64,000 nt of DNA. Origin: Micromonospora sp. H61. GTDB taxonomy: Bacteria; Actinomycetota; Actinomycetes; Mycobacteriales; Micromonosporaceae. This document shows positions 32,439 to 40,847 of this stretch, piece after piece; position 1 is the first letter of the stretch; every line of letters starts with the position of its first letter. The notes beneath the pieces are model-generated. The model did not search any database. It saw nothing but the letters and a program-made list of their open reading frames with translations, and had not been told where the DNA came from. Location of the stretch: contig NZ_JAGPXY010000021.1 of assembly GCF_018070325.1 (NCBI RefSeq), positions 32,763-96,762 of the forward strand, given 5' to 3'. The position numbers and the translations under genes were made by a program.

Positions 32439-33214
32439 CTCACCCACTGGTCGTGGCCCAGTTTCGCGACCAACGCCACCACGACCACCAGCAACACCAC
32501 CCGCACGAACCCGGAGCCGCGGCGCAACGCCATCCGCGCCCCCAGCACCGCGCCGGCGATGTTGCACACCGCCATGCCCGCGCCCAGCAGCCACCACACG
32601 TGCCCGGTCACCCCGAACACCACCAGCGCGCCCAGGTTCGTCCCCGCGTTGACGACCTTCGCCATCGCCGAGCCGTGCACGAAGTCCGCGCCCACCAGGG
32701 CGGTGAACGCCAACACCAGGAACGTGCCGGTGCCCGGGCCGATCAACCCGTCGTACAGGGCGATCCCCACCCCGGCCACCGCGATCACCACCGCCACCCG
32801 CAGCGGAGTGCGCTTCGCCGGCACCGCCACCACCCCCATCCGGGGACGCAGCAGCACGAACACCGCCACCGACACCAGCACCACCAGCACGACCGGCCGG
32901 TACGCCGACGCCGGCACCGCCCCGGCCAACGCCGCGCCCACACCCGCGCTGAGCACCGCGAACCCCGCCGCCGGGCCCGCCACCCGCCAGTCGACTTTCG
33001 TCCTGCGGGCGTACGTCGCCGCCGCCGTGGCCGTACCGAAGATCGCGGCCAACTTGTTCGTGCCCAACGCGGTGGCCACCGGCAACCCCGGGGCAGCCAC
33101 CAACAACGCCGGCAGCAGCAACAACCCGCCACCACCGACCACGGCATCGACCCACCCGGCCATCGCGGCGGCGGCCAGCAGGGTACTCAGCGTCACGGCG
33201 TCCACGGGCGGCAA
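32435..33214 (-). CDS. TSUP (TauE/SafE) family membrane permease
   Basis: A 259-residue protein with about eight transmembrane segments. The family signature is split: the N-terminal half has AAAMAGWVDAVVGGGGLLLLPALL and LGTNKLAAIFGTATA, and the second half repeats it as GPGTGTFLVLAFTALVGADFVHGSAMAKVVNAGTN. TSUP members export sulfite, sulfoacetate or organosulfonates. No linked metabolic gene allows a substrate call. Convergent with def: the two TAG stops overlap by sharing CTAG. Confidence 0.9.
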   Translation of the reverse strand: MPPVDAVTLSTLLAAAAMAGWVDAVVGGGGLLLLPALLVAAPGLPVATALGTNKLAAIFGTATAAATYARRTKVDWRVAGPAAGFAVLSAGVGAALAGAVPASAYRPVVLVVLVSVAVFVLLRPRMGVVAVPAKRTPLRVAVVIAVAGVGIALYDGLIGPGTGTFLVLAFTALVGADFVHGSAMAKVVNAGTNLGALVVFGVTGHVWWLLGAGMAVCNIAGAVLGARMALRRGSGFVRVVLLVVVVALVAKLGHDQWVS

Positions 33215-33267
33215 TTCTTGCCCACCCGACGCGCCGCGGCGGCACCCGAGTGGCCAGCCTCACCCGG

Positions 33268-33351
33268 TCACCGACCCCGCGTACGCCGCAACCACACCCC
33301 CAACGCTCCGACCGCCACGAACACCAGCACCGAACACAGCAACACCTTCAC
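33268..33351 (-). CDS. possible small single-pass membrane peptide, 27 aa
   Basis: GTG 33351 opens a frame for a peptide beginning MKVLLCSVLVFVAVGALGVW and ending in a basic RRTRGR tail, i.e. one transmembrane helix with positive-inside charges. No strong Shine-Dalgarno. It is the only sensible content of the 175-nt gap between the permease and the next gene. Could be fortuitous. Confidence 0.35.
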   Translation of the reverse strand: MKVLLCSVLVFVAVGALGVWLRRTRGR

Positions 33352-33377
33352 CACCCGGCAACCATGCCACGGGCACG

Positions 33378-33383
33378 TAAGGT
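33378..33383 (+). promoter_or_regulatory. -10 element TAAGGT, leaderless arrangement
   Basis: TAAGGT is followed by GCAGGA (6 nt) and GTG 33390, so transcription would start at the initiation codon. Confidence 0.45.
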
Positions 33384-33389
33384 GCAGGA

Positions 33390-34169
33390 GTGCGCCTGGC
33401 CACCTTCAACCTGCTGCACGGGCGGTCCCTCACCGACGGGCTCGTCGACTCCGACCGACTCGCCGCCGCCATCGGCGCCCTCGACGCCGACGTGCTCGCC
33501 CTGCAGGAGGTCGACCGCGACCAACGCCGCAGCGGCAACCTCGACCTCACCGCCATCGCCGCCCGCGCCCTCGGCGCACCGCATCACCGCTTCGCCGCCG
33601 CCGTCGTCGGCACCCCCGGCGAACAGTTCCGGCCACTGCGCCACGACGACGACGGCCACGGCGAGCCCTGCTACGGCATCGGGCTGATCAGCCGACACCC
33701 CGTACGCAGCTGGCAGGTCACCCGACTCAAACCGGCGCCGGTGCGCTCACCGGTCTACGTGCCCGGCCCCTGCGGCGGCCTCATCCTGCTGCACGACGAA
33801 CCCCGCGTGGTCCTCGCCGCCGTCCTGGACACCCCGCACGGCCCCCTCACCGTCGCCGCGACCCACCTGTCCTTCGTGCCCGGCTGGAACGCCCGCCAAC
33901 TACGCCAGACCGTCCGCGCCCTGCGCGCGCTACCGGGGCCCCGCGTCCTGCTCGGCGACCTCAACCTGCCCGCCGGCGCGGCCCGGCTCATCTCCGGTTG
34001 GCACCCCCTGGGCCGACGCCCCACCTACCCGTCCGGGCAGCCCCGCGTCCAACTCGACCACATCCTCGCCGACCGGCACGCCCTCGCCGACCTCCCGCCG
34101 GTACGCGCCGTCACCGCGCCGGCGTCCACCATCTCCGACCACCGCCCGCTGCTGGTCGACCTCGGCTGA
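33390..34169 (+). CDS. endonuclease/exonuclease/phosphatase-family hydrolase
   Basis: A 259-residue metal-dependent phosphoesterase fold. RLATFNLLHGRS gives the first Asn, DADVLALQEVDRD the metal-binding Glu, VAATHLSFVP the catalytic His, LLGDLNLPAG the Asp and Asn, and ISDHRPLLVDL the C-terminal Asp-His. Substrates vary (nucleic acids, phospholipids, inositol phosphates); with no secretion signal it is probably cytoplasmic. Start GTG 33390 follows a TAAGGT -10, so leaderless translation is likely. Confidence 0.9.
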   Translation: MRLATFNLLHGRSLTDGLVDSDRLAAAIGALDADVLALQEVDRDQRRSGNLDLTAIAARALGAPHHRFAAAVVGTPGEQFRPLRHDDDGHGEPCYGIGLISRHPVRSWQVTRLKPAPVRSPVYVPGPCGGLILLHDEPRVVLAAVLDTPHGPLTVAATHLSFVPGWNARQLRQTVRALRALPGPRVLLGDLNLPAGAARLISGWHPLGRRPTYPSGQPRVQLDHILADRHALADLPPVRAVTAPASTISDHRPLLVDLG

Positions 34170-34276
34170 GCATCATCGCCCAACCGGCCACATCGCGGCT
34201 CACCAATGTCTAGGGTGGGCTCACCGACACCACCGCCGTTGCGCCATCGCCACCCCCGACGATCACGGAGCTGACC

Positions 34277-35077
34277 ATGAGCGACACGCCGGACACGATC
34301 GTGCTCATCCACGGATTCTGGGTGACCCCCCGCAGCTGGGAAAACTGGGTCACCCACTACCAGGACAAGGGCTTGCGGGTGCTCACCCCCACCTACCCCG
34401 GTCTGGAAGGCGAGGTCGAGGCGATCAACGCCGACCCCAGCCCGCTGGAGACACTGACCGCGCCGCAGGTCATCGCGCACCTGTCCGAGGTGGTCGCCGC
34501 GCTGCCCACGCCGCCGATCCTGATGGGCCACTCCGCCGGCGGGGCGTTCACCCAGGTGCTGCTCGACCGGGGGTACGGCGCCAGCGCCGTCGTGCTCAAC
34601 TCGGCACCCACCGAAGGGGTCCGCAACATCCCCTTCTCGCAACTGCGCTCCACCTTCCCGGTGCTGCGCAACCCCGCCAACCGGCACCGCGCCGTCGGGT
34701 TCACCTTCGAGCAGTGGAACTACGCGTTCACCAACACCTTCGACGAGCAGACCGCCCGCGCCCTGTACGAGCGCTACGCCATCCCCGCCGCCGGCGGCAT
34801 TCTCTGGGACAGCGTCCTGGCCAATCTGCTGCCCGGCCCCCAGGACATCGCCGTCGACTACCACAACGACCAGCGCGCGCCGCTGCTGTTCATCTCCGGC
34901 TCGGAAGACCACATCATGCCGCCCAGCGTGCAGCGCGCGAACGCCGCGCTCTACCGGGGCGACACCATCACCGAGGTCGAGCTCTTCGAGGGGTACGCGC
35001 ACCTGCTGCCCGCGCAGCAGGGCTGGCAGCGCATCGCCGACGCCGCCCTCGACTGGGCCCTGCGGCACGCTCGGTGA
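34277..35077 (+). CDS. alpha/beta-hydrolase
   Basis: A 266-residue alpha/beta-hydrolase with oxyanion motif VLIHGFWVTPRSWEN, nucleophile elbow MGHSAGGAF, acid residue in ISGSEDHIMP and catalytic His in EGYAHLLPAQ. A TAGGGT -10 at 34211-34216 would leave a leader of about 54 nt. GGAG at 34268-34271 is the ribosome-binding site. Its TGA overlaps the GTG of the following metallo-hydrolase, so they form an operon. Substrate unknown; close in style to non-haem chloroperoxidase-like or lipase-like hydrolases. Confidence 0.9.
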   Translation: MSDTPDTIVLIHGFWVTPRSWENWVTHYQDKGLRVLTPTYPGLEGEVEAINADPSPLETLTAPQVIAHLSEVVAALPTPPILMGHSAGGAFTQVLLDRGYGASAVVLNSAPTEGVRNIPFSQLRSTFPVLRNPANRHRAVGFTFEQWNYAFTNTFDEQTARALYERYAIPAAGGILWDSVLANLLPGPQDIAVDYHNDQRAPLLFISGSEDHIMPPSVQRANAALYRGDTITEVELFEGYAHLLPAQQGWQRIADAALDWALRHAR

Positions 35078-35874
35078 GCACCGCACACCAGGTGCGGATC
35101 ACCCATATCGGCGGCCCCACCACGCTGATCGAGGTCGGCGGGTGGCGGCTGCTCACCGACCCCACGTTCGACCCACCCGGGCGGCGCTACACCTTCGGCT
35201 GGGGCACCTCCTCGCGCAAGCTCACCGGCCCGGCGATCCCCGCCGCCGACCTCGGGCCGGTCCACGCGGTCCTGCTCAGCCACGACCACCACGGCGACAA
35301 CCTCGACGACAACGGTCGAGCACTCCTCAGCGGTGCGGGCGCAGTCCTCACCACCGTGCCCGGGGCACGCCGGCTCGGCCCCCACACCCGGGGCCTGCGC
35401 GCCGGGCAGAGCACCCGCCTCACGCACCCCCGACGACCCACGATCGAGGTGACCGCCACGCCGTGCCGGCACGGCCCGCCGCTGAGCGGCCCGATCGTCG
35501 GCACCGTCATCGGCTTCGCCCTGCGCTGGGCCGGGCAACAACACGGCGCGCTCTGGGTCACCGGCGACACCGTTCTGACCCGCCGGGTACGCCGAGTCGC
35601 CACCCGCATCGGGGTCGGCACGGTGCTGCTGCACCTAGGTGGGGTGCGATTCCCCAACACCGGGCCGTTGCGCTACTCGATGACGGCCCGGCGAGCCGCG
35701 AAACTGTGCGCCGAGCTTCGGCCCCACACCGTGATCCCGGTGCACTACGAGGGCTGGCACCACTTCCAGGAACCCCGCGAGGCCATCGAGCGGGTGTTCA
35801 CCGCCGCACCGCCTCCGGTGCGCGACAGCGTCCACTGGCTCCCACCGGGCGAACCCACCACCATCGACGCCTGA
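35074..35874 (+). CDS. MBL-fold metallo-hydrolase (UlaG-like)
   Basis: A 266-residue protein of the metallo-beta-lactamase fold. ITHIGGPTTLIEVGGWRLLTDP is the first strand pair, LLSHDHHGDNLDD the HxHxDH-type metal motif (here SHDHHGDN), WVTGDTV the Asp, and VIPVHYEGWHHF the last histidine. This layout matches the UlaG/lactonase-like group. GTG 35074 overlaps the upstream alpha/beta-hydrolase stop, showing translational coupling, so both probably act on a shared ester or lactone substrate. Confidence 0.9.
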   Translation: MSTAHQVRITHIGGPTTLIEVGGWRLLTDPTFDPPGRRYTFGWGTSSRKLTGPAIPAADLGPVHAVLLSHDHHGDNLDDNGRALLSGAGAVLTTVPGARRLGPHTRGLRAGQSTRLTHPRRPTIEVTATPCRHGPPLSGPIVGTVIGFALRWAGQQHGALWVTGDTVLTRRVRRVATRIGVGTVLLHLGGVRFPNTGPLRYSMTARRAAKLCAELRPHTVIPVHYEGWHHFQEPREAIERVFTAAPPPVRDSVHWLPPGEPTTIDA

Positions 35875-35988
35875 CAACGGCGGGGGAGCAGACCGCCAAG
35901 TCGCAAGATTCCCTCAAGATCATTGCATCGACGAACTTCGACAACCATGCTGGTCGACACGCGCCACGATCAACTCGTCGGAGGCCAC

Positions 35989-38088
35989 ATGAGACGCCAG
36001 CGACCCACCCTCATCGCCGTGTCCACCCTCATCGCCATCACCCTCACCACCGCAGCACCCACCCCCGCCACCGCCGCACCACCCGACCAGGTCACCGCCC
36101 TCACCGCCCACCAGGCCGACGGATACACCACCCTCGCCTGGCAGCCCGTCGACGGCGCCACCGACTACCAGATCGAACGCACCCCCGTCGACGCCAACGG
36201 CACCCCCACCGCCGCACCCACCATCGTCGGCATCTGGCGACCCAACCGCCAGATCAACCAACAGGCGCCCACCTTCGCCGACGCCGGCTACAACCCCGGC
36301 GACACCTTCCAATGGCGCGTACGCGCCCGCACCGGCACCACCGAACAGCCCTACTCCGACCCGGTCACCGCCACCACCACCGCACCCTGGGGCAACCCCA
36401 CCACCCCCGGCGAGCAACTGCGCACCGGCTGGGAAACCACCCACGCCGCGCAATACACGAACGACACCGACGAGTACGCCTACACCGCCGCCATCGACGC
36501 CCTCAGCGACCGCGTACGCGTCGTCGAACTCGGCCGCACCGTCCAGAACCGACCCGTCAACATGCTCGTCATCGGCCACCCCACCCCAGCGGCCACCCCG
36601 CAAGCCGTCGCCGCCACCGCACCCGTGGCCATCAACTGCAACGTGCACGGCAACGAACCCGGCGACCGCGAAGCCTGCCTCATCATGGCCCGCCAACTCG
36701 CCTTCAGCACCGACCCCCGCATCACCGACCTGCTCAGCCACACCACCGTCCTGATCGTCCCCACCATCAACGGAGACGGCCGCGCCAACAACACCCGCGG
36801 CAACTCCACCGGCCAGGACCTCAACCGCGACTACTCCCTGATCCGCCAACCCGAGACCACCGCGTACATCAAAATGGTCCGCGACTACCGACCCGTCGCC
36901 GGCTACGACGGCCACGAGTTCGGCAACTCCCGCGCCGGCGACCTGCCGATGCTGCCCCCACGGCACCAGAACGTCGCCCAACCCATCTTCGACCAGTCCC
37001 AGGACATGATCGAAGGCCACATGTACGCCAAAGGCGCCGAAGCCGGCTGGTGGGCCTGCCCCTACGGCTGCGACGGCGGCGGCAACGTCGGCCTCAGCGA
37101 GGAAACCATCCTGCGCAACACCCTCGGACTCAAGAACGTCACCAACTCCCTGCTGGAACTACGCAGCTCCGGCGGCCAGACCCGCCCCGACGAAGGCAAC
37201 ACCGCCAACAACCGACGCCGCAAGACCTACTCCGCCCTGTGGACCTTCCACCAGTTCCTCGACTACCACCGCGCCGACCGCGCCGACATCCTGAAGGCCC
37301 GCAGCGAAGCCATCGAAACCCAAGCCGCCAACACCGGCCGGCTGGTCTTCCGCGGCTCCCGCCCCATCCCCGCCCACCCGGCACCGCACCCCGGCGACAG
37401 CCCACCACCACTCGACGCGCCCACCGCCGACCTGATCCTCGACAACCCGCCCTGCGCCTACAAACTCACCGACGCGCAGTACAACGGCGCCCGCACCGAC
37501 GGACCCGGCGGCATCGGCACCACAGTCGCCCAGCGCATCGCCGCCCACGGCTGGAAAGTCATCACCATCGGCGACGACCACTACGTCCCCCTCAACCAAC
37601 CCGAACGCGGCCTCATCCCCCTGCTCCTCGACGGCAAGGGCGTGGAGAAACTGACCGACGGCGAACGCGTCCACCCCACAGTCACCGGACGCCGCAACGG
37701 ACCCCTGACCGTCACCGGCTTCACCTGCGCCGACGACGCCACCATCAACGGCCCGGTCACCGTCCGGGCCGGCGCGGCACTCGTCACCACCGCAACGACC
37801 ATCAGCGGCCCACTCACCGCCACCGGCGCCGCCGGCATCCTCCTCGCCGACAGCACCATCAACGGCCCGGTCCGCATCGCCACCACCGACACCATCTCCA
37901 TCATCGACGCCACCATCGCCGGCCCCGTCGACCTCTCCGGCAACACCACCGGCACCGACGCACCAGTGCTGGCCGGCAGCACCATCCGCGGCCCACTCAA
38001 CTGCACCGGCAACAATCCCACCCCGACCAACCTCGGCATCGCCAACACCGTCCACGGCCCCCGCACCACCCAGTGCGCGGCACTGTGA
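35989..38088 (+). CDS. secreted M14-family zinc carboxypeptidase with FnIII and beta-helix-like C-terminus
   Basis: A 699-residue exported enzyme. A signal peptide (MRRQRPTLIAVSTLIAITLT then cleavage near ATAAPP, about residue 30) is followed by a fibronectin type III domain (about 32-128). The M14 peptidase domain has zinc ligands H221 and E224 in NVHGNEPGDRE, H309 in YDGHEFGNS, and likely catalytic E390 in SLLELRSSGG. The last about 120 residues show repeated INGPV/ISGPL/IAGPV motifs, reminiscent of bactofilin or polymer-forming beta-solenoids. ATG 35989 has GGAGG at 35980-35984. It probably digests extracellular protein. Confidence 0.88.
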   Translation: MRRQRPTLIAVSTLIAITLTTAAPTPATAAPPDQVTALTAHQADGYTTLAWQPVDGATDYQIERTPVDANGTPTAAPTIVGIWRPNRQINQQAPTFADAGYNPGDTFQWRVRARTGTTEQPYSDPVTATTTAPWGNPTTPGEQLRTGWETTHAAQYTNDTDEYAYTAAIDALSDRVRVVELGRTVQNRPVNMLVIGHPTPAATPQAVAATAPVAINCNVHGNEPGDREACLIMARQLAFSTDPRITDLLSHTTVLIVPTINGDGRANNTRGNSTGQDLNRDYSLIRQPETTAYIKMVRDYRPVAGYDGHEFGNSRAGDLPMLPPRHQNVAQPIFDQSQDMIEGHMYAKGAEAGWWACPYGCDGGGNVGLSEETILRNTLGLKNVTNSLLELRSSGGQTRPDEGNTANNRRRKTYSALWTFHQFLDYHRADRADILKARSEAIETQAANTGRLVFRGSRPIPAHPAPHPGDSPPPLDAPTADLILDNPPCAYKLTDAQYNGARTDGPGGIGTTVAQRIAAHGWKVITIGDDHYVPLNQPERGLIPLLLDGKGVEKLTDGERVHPTVTGRRNGPLTVTGFTCADDATINGPVTVRAGAALVTTATTISGPLTATGAAGILLADSTINGPVRIATTDTISIIDATIAGPVDLSGNTTGTDAPVLAGSTIRGPLNCTGNNPTPTNLGIANTVHGPRTTQCAAL

Positions 38089-38180
38089 CCGACACCTAGC
38101 GAGCCAACACGCCGGCGGCGCGGGCCCAACCCCGCGCCGCCGGCACCTCACCAGCAACCCCCGCACCCGTGGAGGCCGCC

Positions 38181-38870
38181 GTGTCGCACCCCGCCACCCC
38201 ACAGCGACAACCCCGACGATCCCGCGGACGGCACGGCGCTCGGCGCGTCCGACGGGCACTCGGCCTGCTCCTGCCGACCCTGCTGCTCGCCGCCTGCACC
38301 GGCAACCCCGCAGCTCCCCGCACGAACGCCGCGCCCGCGAGCACCGCACCCCAGCCCACCGGGCCACTCTGCGCCGCCCTGCCCACCGGCACCGACCCCG
38401 GCAACCCGAGCTTCCTCGCCGGGCAACCCGTCGACCAGGCGCTGCGCTGGATCCCCACCCTCACCACGTTAGAAGCGGCCCTGCGCACCAGCGGCGTCCT
38501 CACCGACCTGCCCTCCGGCGACGGCGTCACCGTCCTGGCGCCCTCCGACGACGCCTTCGCCGCCACGTTCTCCGAGGACAACTGGGACGACCTCATGACC
38601 CACCACACCGACCAGCTCCGCACCCTGCTGAAAGCCCACCTCATCACCGGAAGCCACCCGATCGCCGACCTCACCACCGCCGGCACCGCCACCACCATCG
38701 ACGGCGTCACCGTCACCGTCACCCGCACCGGGCCCACCGCCCGCCTCGGCGACCGCGCCGACACCGTCTGCGCCGACTACCAGGCCACCAACGCCCGCAT
38801 CCACATCATCAACGCCGTCCTCGGCCCACTGCCCGTCACCGCCGACGGCACCGGCCACCGCGCACACTGA
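38181..38870 (+). CDS. fasciclin-domain lipoprotein
   Basis: A 229-residue lipoprotein: a basic N-terminus, hydrophobic ALGLLLPTLLLAAC lipobox with Cys39, a short Pro/Ala/Thr linker, then a fasciclin (FAS1) domain. FAS1 features are LTTLEAALRTSGVLTDLPSG, TVLAPSDDAFAATF and the C-terminal ATNARIHIINAVLGP. These domains mediate adhesion. GTG 38181 is chosen because GGAGG lies 6 nt upstream; GTG 38169 would put the site inside the gene. Confidence 0.85.
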   Translation: MSHPATPQRQPRRSRGRHGARRVRRALGLLLPTLLLAACTGNPAAPRTNAAPASTAPQPTGPLCAALPTGTDPGNPSFLAGQPVDQALRWIPTLTTLEAALRTSGVLTDLPSGDGVTVLAPSDDAFAATFSEDNWDDLMTHHTDQLRTLLKAHLITGSHPIADLTTAGTATTIDGVTVTVTRTGPTARLGDRADTVCADYQATNARIHIINAVLGPLPVTADGTGHRAH

Positions 38871-38876
38871 CCACGC

Positions 38877-39872
38877 TCACCCCGGCCGCACCAGACCCGC
38901 CAGCGCGCGGTTGGTCCGGTTGGCGCGAACCGCGTCACGCTGCTGCCCGGCCGTCACCTCGATGTACGTCTGCGACGACGCCAACGACGCGTGCCCCAAC
39001 AACCGCATGATCTCCGCCGCGCTCGCACCGTCCTCCGCCAACCGGGTCGCGAAGGTGTGCCGCAGCGCGTGCAGCCGCGCACCACGCGGCACCCGGTCAC
39101 CGATGCCGGCCCGCCGGTAACACGACTCGACGAGATACTGCAGGCCACCACGGCGCAACGGCTCACCACGCCGGTCCACCAGAAACGGCGAGTCGGGGCG
39201 TACCGACCGCGAACCGAAGCGCCGCACCCGACTGTCCAGGTAGTCCCGCAACACCCGGTCCAGATCCGCCTCGATCGGCACCACCCGAGGCCGCCCACCC
39301 TTGCCCGCCACCTCGACCCGCCGCTCACCCGACCGACCGCCGAGCGAGTCGACGCGCAACGCCAGCAGCTCCGACAGGCGCAGCCCGGCGCAGAGCGCCA
39401 CCGCCAACACCGCCACGTCCCGCTCCGGCCACGGGTCGCGTTGCCGACCGTCGTCGCGCGCGGCGGACGCGAGCAGCACCTCGGGGGTGTCCGCGCCGCG
39501 CAGCGGCTTCGGCTGGGGGAGTAGCGCCCGGGGCCGCCCGACCGCCGGCATCGGGTTGCCCGCCACGAACCCGTCAGCGACGAGGAACGTGAAGAAGGTG
39601 TTCCAGGTGGACCAGGCCCGGTGCACCGACGCGGGCGCCCGGGGGGCGGCGAACCGGGCGAAGGCCGCGCGCATCACCCTGGGGGAGAGGTCGGTGATCG
39701 ACAGCGCGTCCAGCGGTAGGGGAGAGGTGGCATCGTCCGCGACCAGAGCCGCGACCGTGCGCAGATCCCTGCGGTACGCGGCCAGGGTGTGCGGGGAGGG
39801 CTTGCGGGTGGCCCGCGCGGTCAGGAACTCCTCGATCAGCACGGCGAGCGATTCGTCCTGTTTGTCATGCAT
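38877..39872 (-). CDS. tyrosine recombinase of the Xer class
   Basis: A 331-residue integrase/recombinase. The N-terminal SAM-like core-binding domain covers about 8-110. The catalytic residues are complete: R165 (AGLRLSE), K191 (GKGGRPR), H268 and R271 (HALRHTF), H294 (LGHAS) and nucleophile Y303 (QTYIE). Length and motifs match XerC/XerD rather than phage integrases. The ATG at 39872 lies inside a dif-like palindrome (39864-39891), and a probable chromosomal dif is 0.9 kb further on. Actinobacteria normally keep xerC and xerD elsewhere, so this may be an additional, terminus-linked recombinase or a decayed integrative-element recombinase. Confidence 0.9.
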   Translation of the reverse strand: MHDKQDESLAVLIEEFLTARATRKPSPHTLAAYRRDLRTVAALVADDATSPLPLDALSITDLSPRVMRAAFARFAAPRAPASVHRAWSTWNTFFTFLVADGFVAGNPMPAVGRPRALLPQPKPLRGADTPEVLLASAARDDGRQRDPWPERDVAVLAVALCAGLRLSELLALRVDSLGGRSGERRVEVAGKGGRPRVVPIEADLDRVLRDYLDSRVRRFGSRSVRPDSPFLVDRRGEPLRRGGLQYLVESCYRRAGIGDRVPRGARLHALRHTFATRLAEDGASAAEIMRLLGHASLASSQTYIEVTAGQQRDAVRANRTNRALAGLVRPG

Positions 39873-39891
39873 AAGGGATATTATGCAGCAT
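39864..39891. other. dif-like palindrome overlapping the recombinase start
   Basis: The left arm GTCATGCATAA and right arm TTATGCAGCAT (11 bp each) flank hexamer GGGATA, exactly the 11-6-11 layout of Xer sites. TGCATAA/TTATGCA is perfectly symmetric. E. coli dif arms end in the same ATAA/TTAT. It could be a recombination site, an autoregulatory operator or both. Confidence 0.6.
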
Positions 39892-39979
39892 TTTCGCGTA
39901 TCCGGGAAGCGGTGAGCGAGGGGGAGAGGGCCTCAGCCCGGACCGCCACGAGTACGGCCGGAGCCGATCGAGAAGCACG

Positions 39980-39985
39980 TATCGT
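39980..39985 (+). promoter_or_regulatory. -10 element TATCGT, leaderless arrangement
   Basis: TATCGT is followed by 7 nt and ATG 39993. It overlaps a small palindrome GCACG/CGTGC (39975-39987) that could be an operator. Confidence 0.4.
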
Positions 39986-39992
39986 GCGCGGC

Positions 39993-40748
39993 ATGACGTC
40001 GCCCGCCACCACCTGTCCCACCTGTGGTCGACCGGGCACGCCCATCGTGTACCGGGACCTCGACGGTCCGACAGATCTGGTCTGCTCCGAGGGGCACCAG
40101 TGGCGAGCCGCTGGCCGAGCCGGGTGGGCTCCCCATGCGTCGCCCGCCGCCGTCGACAGCGACCGGCAAGGCCCCACCACCCGGACGGAGCCCATGGACG
40201 TCAGCAGGGACGGGCGGACCTGGCGGATCGGCACGGCCGGCGACGTCGGTTGGCTCGCCGGGCGGACCACGCAGGGTCTGTCGGTCACCACGGCGATCCC
40301 GCCCGTGTTCGAGGTGTACGGCACCTTCCACCCGCCCGCAGGGGTCGGTGTCAACGCCCATGAACGCGCGGTGGTCGACGAGTTGGCGGCGTGCACGCCG
40401 GATCAGCCCTGGTGGCTGGGCTTCCTCGACACCGGCACCCACGACGTGGTCTTTCCGCACGTCCCGAGGGTGTCCCTCTACTGGGACTGGTCGTACGTGC
40501 TGGTCGAGGCCGGGCCGGAACAGGCCCTCAGCTGGCGGACCGGTCACATGCGCGGCGACGGGGCGCTGCCCGACCTGTTCTTTCCGGCGGATCGCTCCTG
40601 GCTCGTCTCCGCCCTGTGGGACGACACCTGGACCGACATCGGCGCCAGCGGTGCGGTACTCGCGGCCCTGCGACGCAACCCGCTGGTCAACGCGCGCCTC
40701 GTCGGGCCGGACGAGGATGCGTGTCCGCCCGGCCTGACGCGCGACTGA
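39993..40748 (+). CDS. hypothetical protein with N-terminal zinc-ribbon-like motif, 251 aa
   Basis: Starting at ATG 39993 the protein has CPTCGRP near residues 7-13 and a later CSEGHQW, i.e. a C-x2-C plus C-x3-H pattern suggestive of one zinc knuckle. The rest is rich in W (PWWLGFLDTGTHDVVFP, then LYWDWSYVLVEAG), with no membrane segment. The family is not recognised. The later ATG 40195 would remove the zinc motif. Uniquely, it sits between two Xer-type sites. Confidence 0.65.
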   Translation: MTSPATTCPTCGRPGTPIVYRDLDGPTDLVCSEGHQWRAAGRAGWAPHASPAAVDSDRQGPTTRTEPMDVSRDGRTWRIGTAGDVGWLAGRTTQGLSVTTAIPPVFEVYGTFHPPAGVGVNAHERAVVDELAACTPDQPWWLGFLDTGTHDVVFPHVPRVSLYWDWSYVLVEAGPEQALSWRTGHMRGDGALPDLFFPADRSWLVSALWDDTWTDIGASGAVLAALRRNPLVNARLVGPDEDACPPGLTRD

Positions 40749-40788
40749 CCCCTGTCGGGCGACGGCGAGGGGACCCCCAGAACCCGCT

Positions 40789-40816
40789 ACTTTACATAAT
40801 GTGCATTATCGAATCA
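40789..40816 (-). other. probable chromosomal dif site (Xer recombination, terminus)
   Basis: Read on the minus strand, arm TGATTCGATAA (40816-40806), central hexamer TGCACA, and arm TTATGTAAAGT (40799-40789). This is the 11-6-11 architecture of dif and strongly resembles the actinobacterial form as I remember it (CGATAAT, then CACATTATGT). It lies in a gene-free gap of 99 nt. If right, it marks the replication terminus where XerC/XerD resolve chromosome dimers. Confidence 0.82.
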
Positions 40817-40847
40817 GTATTCGGGTCGCGGGTGAAGGGGACAGCCG

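Noticed and set aside
35142..38099. 985-codon + strand frame overlapping the MBL hydrolase and the M14 peptidase
   Set aside because: The translation is R/H/P-rich low complexity. The other frame has a signal peptide, zinc ligands and a ribosome-binding site.
38877..39872. Phage or genomic-island integrase
   Set aside because: No tRNA attachment repeat, excisionase or phage genes nearby; length and motifs are Xer-like and the sites around it are dif-like.
39864..40816. Excisable element between the two Xer-type sites
   Set aside because: Their central hexamers (GGGATA and TGCACA/TGTGCA) do not match, which Xer recombination requires; direct excision of the 0.9-kb segment is unlikely.
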